NCBI RefSeq assembly: GCF_001952935.1
Contig: NZ_CP018319.1
Coordinates: 3,926,001-3,990,000, forward strand
Length of the DNA: 64,000 nucleotides
Source of the DNA: Pseudomonas frederiksbergensis
Lineage (GTDB): Bacteria > Pseudomonadota > Gammaproteobacteria > Pseudomonadales > Pseudomonadaceae
Reading direction: 5' to 3'
The notes under the pieces were generated by a model that was not told the origin of the DNA, ran no database searches, and saw nothing but the letters and a program-made list of their open reading frames with translations. The position numbers were made by a program, and so were the translations under genes. Positions 61,348-64,000 of this stretch are shown here, piece after piece (within the stretch, counting starts at the first letter, position 1; each line of letters starts with the position of its first letter).

Positions 61348-62265
61348 TCAGCCCTGAACGGCTGCAGGCGCCCCGCGGCGACTGGACATCAGCAAGGCCC
61401 ACATACCGATTCCGACCAGCAGCGCGCCGATGATTTCCAGCGGCAGTGGCGGCTGACGGAACCAGAACCAGTGAAAAACGGTGAGGAGCAGCGTGCTCAG
61501 GTAAATGTAGGAAATGACCGAGGAAGGGGCGATAACGCCGATGGCCCGATGCAGCAGCCAGAAGGTCGCCAGCGTGGCGAACACCGCCAGGTAAACCAGC
61601 CACCAGAAATCGTTCACGGTCAGCAATGACGCAGATCGCCAGCCGCCGCTGAATCCGCAGAATGCCAGCAGAAACAACGCGCCGAACAGCATGTTCCAGA
61701 AAGTCATGCCCACCGGGCCGCGCCCCTTGAGACTGCGGGCCTTGAGTCGTTGACTCAGGGGCGAGTAAAGCGCCATCGCCACGCAACCGACGCCATACAC
61801 CGACACTGCATACAGCGATGGCAGCTCACCAGGGTCTGCGCCTTTCAACACCAGCAACACGGCCCCGGCAGCGGCCATCAGCATCGGCAGCACCCGCTGT
61901 TTCAGGTGGCTGTCGGGCATCAAAACCGCTTCGAACAGCAATGTCAGCAGTGGCACCAAGGTGAACATCGTTCCGGTGTTGACGGCCGAGGTGTAGCGCA
62001 ACGCCTCGAACAGCGAGCCGAAATACGCCGCCAGCAGCAAGCCGAGCACGGCATGGCCGAACAGTCCGCGGACGGTCATGGCGCTATCGCCCTTGAACAG
62101 CAACAGCGGCAAAAACACCAAGGCGCAGAACAGCAGGCGCAAACCGGTCAGCAGGATCGGGTCGATGGCCTGGCTGACCTGTGCTGCCGCCGAGAACGAT
62201 GCAGCGATCAACAGTGCCCAGAGCAACATGCCGAGGTGAGCGGCGGCGAAGCCAGTGTGTTTCAT
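61348..62265 (-). CDS. EamA/DMT-family transporter
   Basis: 305 residues, ten membrane helices in two EamA repeats (GMLLWALLIAASFSAAAQVSQAIDPILLTGLRLLFCALVFLPLLLF; then NDFWWLVYLAVFATLATFWLLHRAIGVIAPSSVISYIYLSTLLLTVFHWFWF). Substrate unknown. It is 16 nt downstream of the CynX-like gene, so the pair is an operon. Confidence 0.9.
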   Translation of the reverse strand: MKHTGFAAAHLGMLLWALLIAASFSAAAQVSQAIDPILLTGLRLLFCALVFLPLLLFKGDSAMTVRGLFGHAVLGLLLAAYFGSLFEALRYTSAVNTGTMFTLVPLLTLLFEAVLMPDSHLKQRVLPMLMAAAGAVLLVLKGADPGELPSLYAVSVYGVGCVAMALYSPLSQRLKARSLKGRGPVGMTFWNMLFGALFLLAFCGFSGGWRSASLLTVNDFWWLVYLAVFATLATFWLLHRAIGVIAPSSVISYIYLSTLLLTVFHWFWFRQPPLPLEIIGALLVGIGMWALLMSSRRGAPAAVQG

Positions 62266-62281
62266 GATGTGGGTTCCCGGG

Positions 62282-63466
62282 TCAGCGAATGTGTTGGGCG
62301 TAATGCCGCGGATCGAAGCGCAAGACCATCAGGACCATCACTGCCATGACGCCGGTCAGTGACCACCAGGCCCATTCGAAGCTGCCGAGCTGGTCGCGGA
62401 TCATCCCGGCAATCAGCGGCGAGAGACCGGCGATCAGGTAGCCGATGCCTTGCACGAACGCAGTCAGGCCACCGGCACGCTGGGGATTGTCCAGATGATC
62501 CAGGGACACGATCAGGCTCATCGGGAACAGACCGCCGATGCCAAGCCCCAGCAGACAGGGCCACAACAGAGTCAGGTGTTGCGGGCTGAGAACAAGCCCG
62601 CAGAAACCGGCCATGATCAGCGCCAGCAACACCACCAGCACCACGCGCCGGTCACGGCTGCGGTTGGCGATGGCCGGTGTCAGCAGGCCGGACAACACTT
62701 CCATGGCGGTCAGGAAGCCCAGCAGCAACCCGGCGTTTTGTTCGCTCCAACCTTTTTCCACGTAGTACGGCGCCAGCCAGGCCAGCACACAGGTGTAGGA
62801 CGCAGTACCCAGGCCGAAGAAGATTGCGAGCAGCCAGGCGCGGGAATTGCCGAAGAACGACCCATTGCGCTGCGCCTGAGCAGGCTGCGCCGGCAGCCTT
62901 TCACGTTGCACGCACCAAAACAGCAGCGCTACCAGCGCCAGCGCCGCCCAGATCGCCAGGCCCACACGCCAGCTGCCAGTGCGGATCATCACCAGCGGCG
63001 CAAACGACGCCGCAATCGCTGCGCCGCCCATGATCGATGTGACGTAGAGCCCCATGCACACGGAAACGTTGTCGCTGAAACGGGATTTGATCAGCGCCGG
63101 TATCAATGCCTGGATCAGCGCGATACCGATACCCGCCAGCACGGCGCTGAGGATCAGTTCGGCCGCGGAATCGAGGAATAACCGCGACACCGTGGCCACG
63201 CCGATGATCAGCAGCGAGAGCACCACGGTGCGTTGTTCGCCGATTCGTTGGCTGACGCCCAGCCCAAAGAACATCGCCAGCCCCATTGCCATCACTGGCA
63301 GCATGGTCAACAACGAGGCCAGGCTGAAACTGAGCGCAATGTCACCGCGAATCGCCGACAGCAAAGGACCGACGGCGGCCATGGAAGGCCGCAGGTTCAG
63401 GGCGACAAGAATGATGCTAAACATCAGCCAGACGGCGGGGCGGGAGATTGCGCGAACGTTTTCCAT
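62282..63466 (-). CDS. CynX/NimT-type MFS transporter
   Basis: 394 residues, 12 helices. NLRPSMAAVGPLLSAIRGDIALSFSLASLLTMLPVMAMGL is the start typical of the CynX/NimT group (NLRPxxxxvgPLL..I). Other marks: GLGVSQRIGEQRTVVLSLL and IALIQALIPALIKSRF. Substrate unknown (CynX: cyanate; NimT: nitroimidazole). It lies upstream of the EamA gene with a REPIN in its 5' region. Confidence 0.88.
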   Translation of the reverse strand: MENVRAISRPAVWLMFSIILVALNLRPSMAAVGPLLSAIRGDIALSFSLASLLTMLPVMAMGLAMFFGLGVSQRIGEQRTVVLSLLIIGVATVSRLFLDSAAELILSAVLAGIGIALIQALIPALIKSRFSDNVSVCMGLYVTSIMGGAAIAASFAPLVMIRTGSWRVGLAIWAALALVALLFWCVQRERLPAQPAQAQRNGSFFGNSRAWLLAIFFGLGTASYTCVLAWLAPYYVEKGWSEQNAGLLLGFLTAMEVLSGLLTPAIANRSRDRRVVLVVLLALIMAGFCGLVLSPQHLTLLWPCLLGLGIGGLFPMSLIVSLDHLDNPQRAGGLTAFVQGIGYLIAGLSPLIAGMIRDQLGSFEWAWWSLTGVMAVMVLMVLRFDPRHYAQHIR

Positions 63467-63582
63467 CTATCGGACCTTGAATGACAAGGCGCCGATTAGG
63501 CGCGCGAGGCGTGCGGGCGGCAAATCAGAAAGTCCCAAGCAGTATTTAGAAATTAAATAACACTGCCGCGAAACAGCATCCT

Positions 63583-63671
63583 TGTGAGAGCGGGCTTGCT
63601 CGCGAAGGCGGCGTGTCAGCCACATGAGTATCGACTGACACACCGCTTTCGCGAGCAAGCCCGCTCCCACA
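63583..63671. repeat. REPIN upstream of the CynX-like gene
   Basis: Left arm TGTGAGAGCGGGCTTGCTCG with one change (GTGAG for GTGGG); right arm CGAGCAAGCCCGCTCCCACA. It is in the divergent region between the CynX-like gene and the leader of the last gene. Confidence 0.93.
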
Positions 63672-63979
63672 TTGGATAAGTGGTGTCTGGAGATGATTGT
63701 TTAGTCAATCCGCAACCAAAGTTCTTCAAATCCTGATTTAACGACTTAACCTCTCGTGTGACGCTGCGGCTCATCTGTTTCCTGTGGTTCTTTCTATGGA
63801 CGGTTGTCCCGTCGCACTTCCCTCCGAATTAGCCTTTTGGGCGCTGTGGCACTGCCGCCACGCGCGCCCACCGGATTCCTGCATTTCCCGTTGATTGTTC
63901 TGACAGGTCCCGCGCTAAGCGCCGGGATCAAAGCGGCGACGCCTGTGCGTTTGCCTGACGCGGAAATAAGAGAATTCCC
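63672..63979 (+). promoter_or_regulatory. structured 5' leader of the truncated last gene
   Basis: 308 bp without a known gene. Two strong hairpins: GGGCGC-T-GTGGC ... GCCAC-GC-GCGCCC (63839-63869) and GGTCCCGCGC-TAA-GCGC-C-GGGATC (63906-63929). A small open frame at 63796-63894 encodes 32 residues (MDGCPVALPSELAFWALWHC, then RHARPPDSCISR) but has no clear Shine-Dalgarno. No named riboswitch class is recognised. Confidence 0.5.
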
Positions 63980-64000
63980 ATGAGTGTTACCACGACATCT
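63980..64000 (+). CDS. start of an unidentified gene (3' truncated)
   Basis: The ATG at 63980 opens the frame MSVTTTS, which runs off the window. The spacing from AAGAGA (63967-63972) is reasonable. Seven residues do not allow identification. Confidence 0.6.

Noticed and set aside
63839..63869. sigma-54 promoter (TGGCAC at 63847)
   Set aside because: The GC element is present but no TTGC-type -12 lies at the right spacing; the bases are part of a hairpin.

Overview
The window comes from a Pseudomonas chromosome, most likely the P. fluorescens complex. The evidence is the gene content (algU-mucA-mucB-mucD, opdH-tctCBA-tctDE, phaG, fosA, bamC/dapA/purC), the GC-rich codon use, and several REP/REPIN elements with the core GTGGGAGCGGGCTTGCTCGCG. 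No prophage, insertion sequence or CRISPR array is visible. Both ends cut a gene: a LysR-type regulator on the left, and the first seven codons of an unidentified protein on the right.

Left part (1-9.3 kb) is accessory: a RelE/ParE-type toxin with its ribbon-helix-helix antitoxin and a 29-bp dyad as probable operator; an exported hypothetical protein followed at once by fosA; a LysE exporter; a PAS-GAF-GGDEF diguanylate cyclase; a small KGG stress protein; a DUF4142 protein; a 0.67-kb mosaic repeat with inverted arms and a hexamer microsatellite; two PixA/AidA proteins; and tam. From 9.7 to 14.8 kb lies a five-gene haem-copper oxidase operon resembling rhizobial coxMNOP. Its subunit II carries two cytochrome c domains. 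Next come a membrane protein, tRNA-Gly(CCC), phaG, an RsuA-type pseudouridine synthase, a CWC protein and a GGDEF remnant.

The most informative block is 18.3-28.3 kb on the minus strand. A guanidine-I (ykkC) riboswitch precedes an ABC transporter, two DUF1989 proteins, a biotin-dependent 'urea' carboxylase and allophanate hydrolase. The whole set reads as a guanidine uptake and degradation operon: guanidine to carboxyguanidine to allophanate to ammonium and CO2. Two details stand out. The riboswitch contains a 10-nt stretch complementary to the Shine-Dalgarno region, and a complete REPIN sits in frame inside the carboxylase gene.

From 28.6 to 41 kb are two Tyr/Gly-rich lipoproteins, an HIBYL-CoA-hydrolase-like protein, ung, and a tricarboxylate uptake system (opdH-tctCBA plus an AbrB-type protein, divergent from tctDE). 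From 39.3 to 56 kb is mostly core genome: an HDOD protein, ygfZ, sdhE-ygfX, nadB, algU-mucA-mucB-mucD (no mucC), bepA, a TusA-like protein, a PerM-type protein, bcp, gcvR, dapA, bamC, an MBL-fold hydrolase, purC and tRNA-Ser(CGA). The right end (56-64 kb) holds transporters, small hypothetical proteins, two LysR regulators and a muconate-type isomerase. It closes with a structured 5' leader before the truncated last gene.

All functional calls come from reading the sequence and remembered family features; no database search was made.
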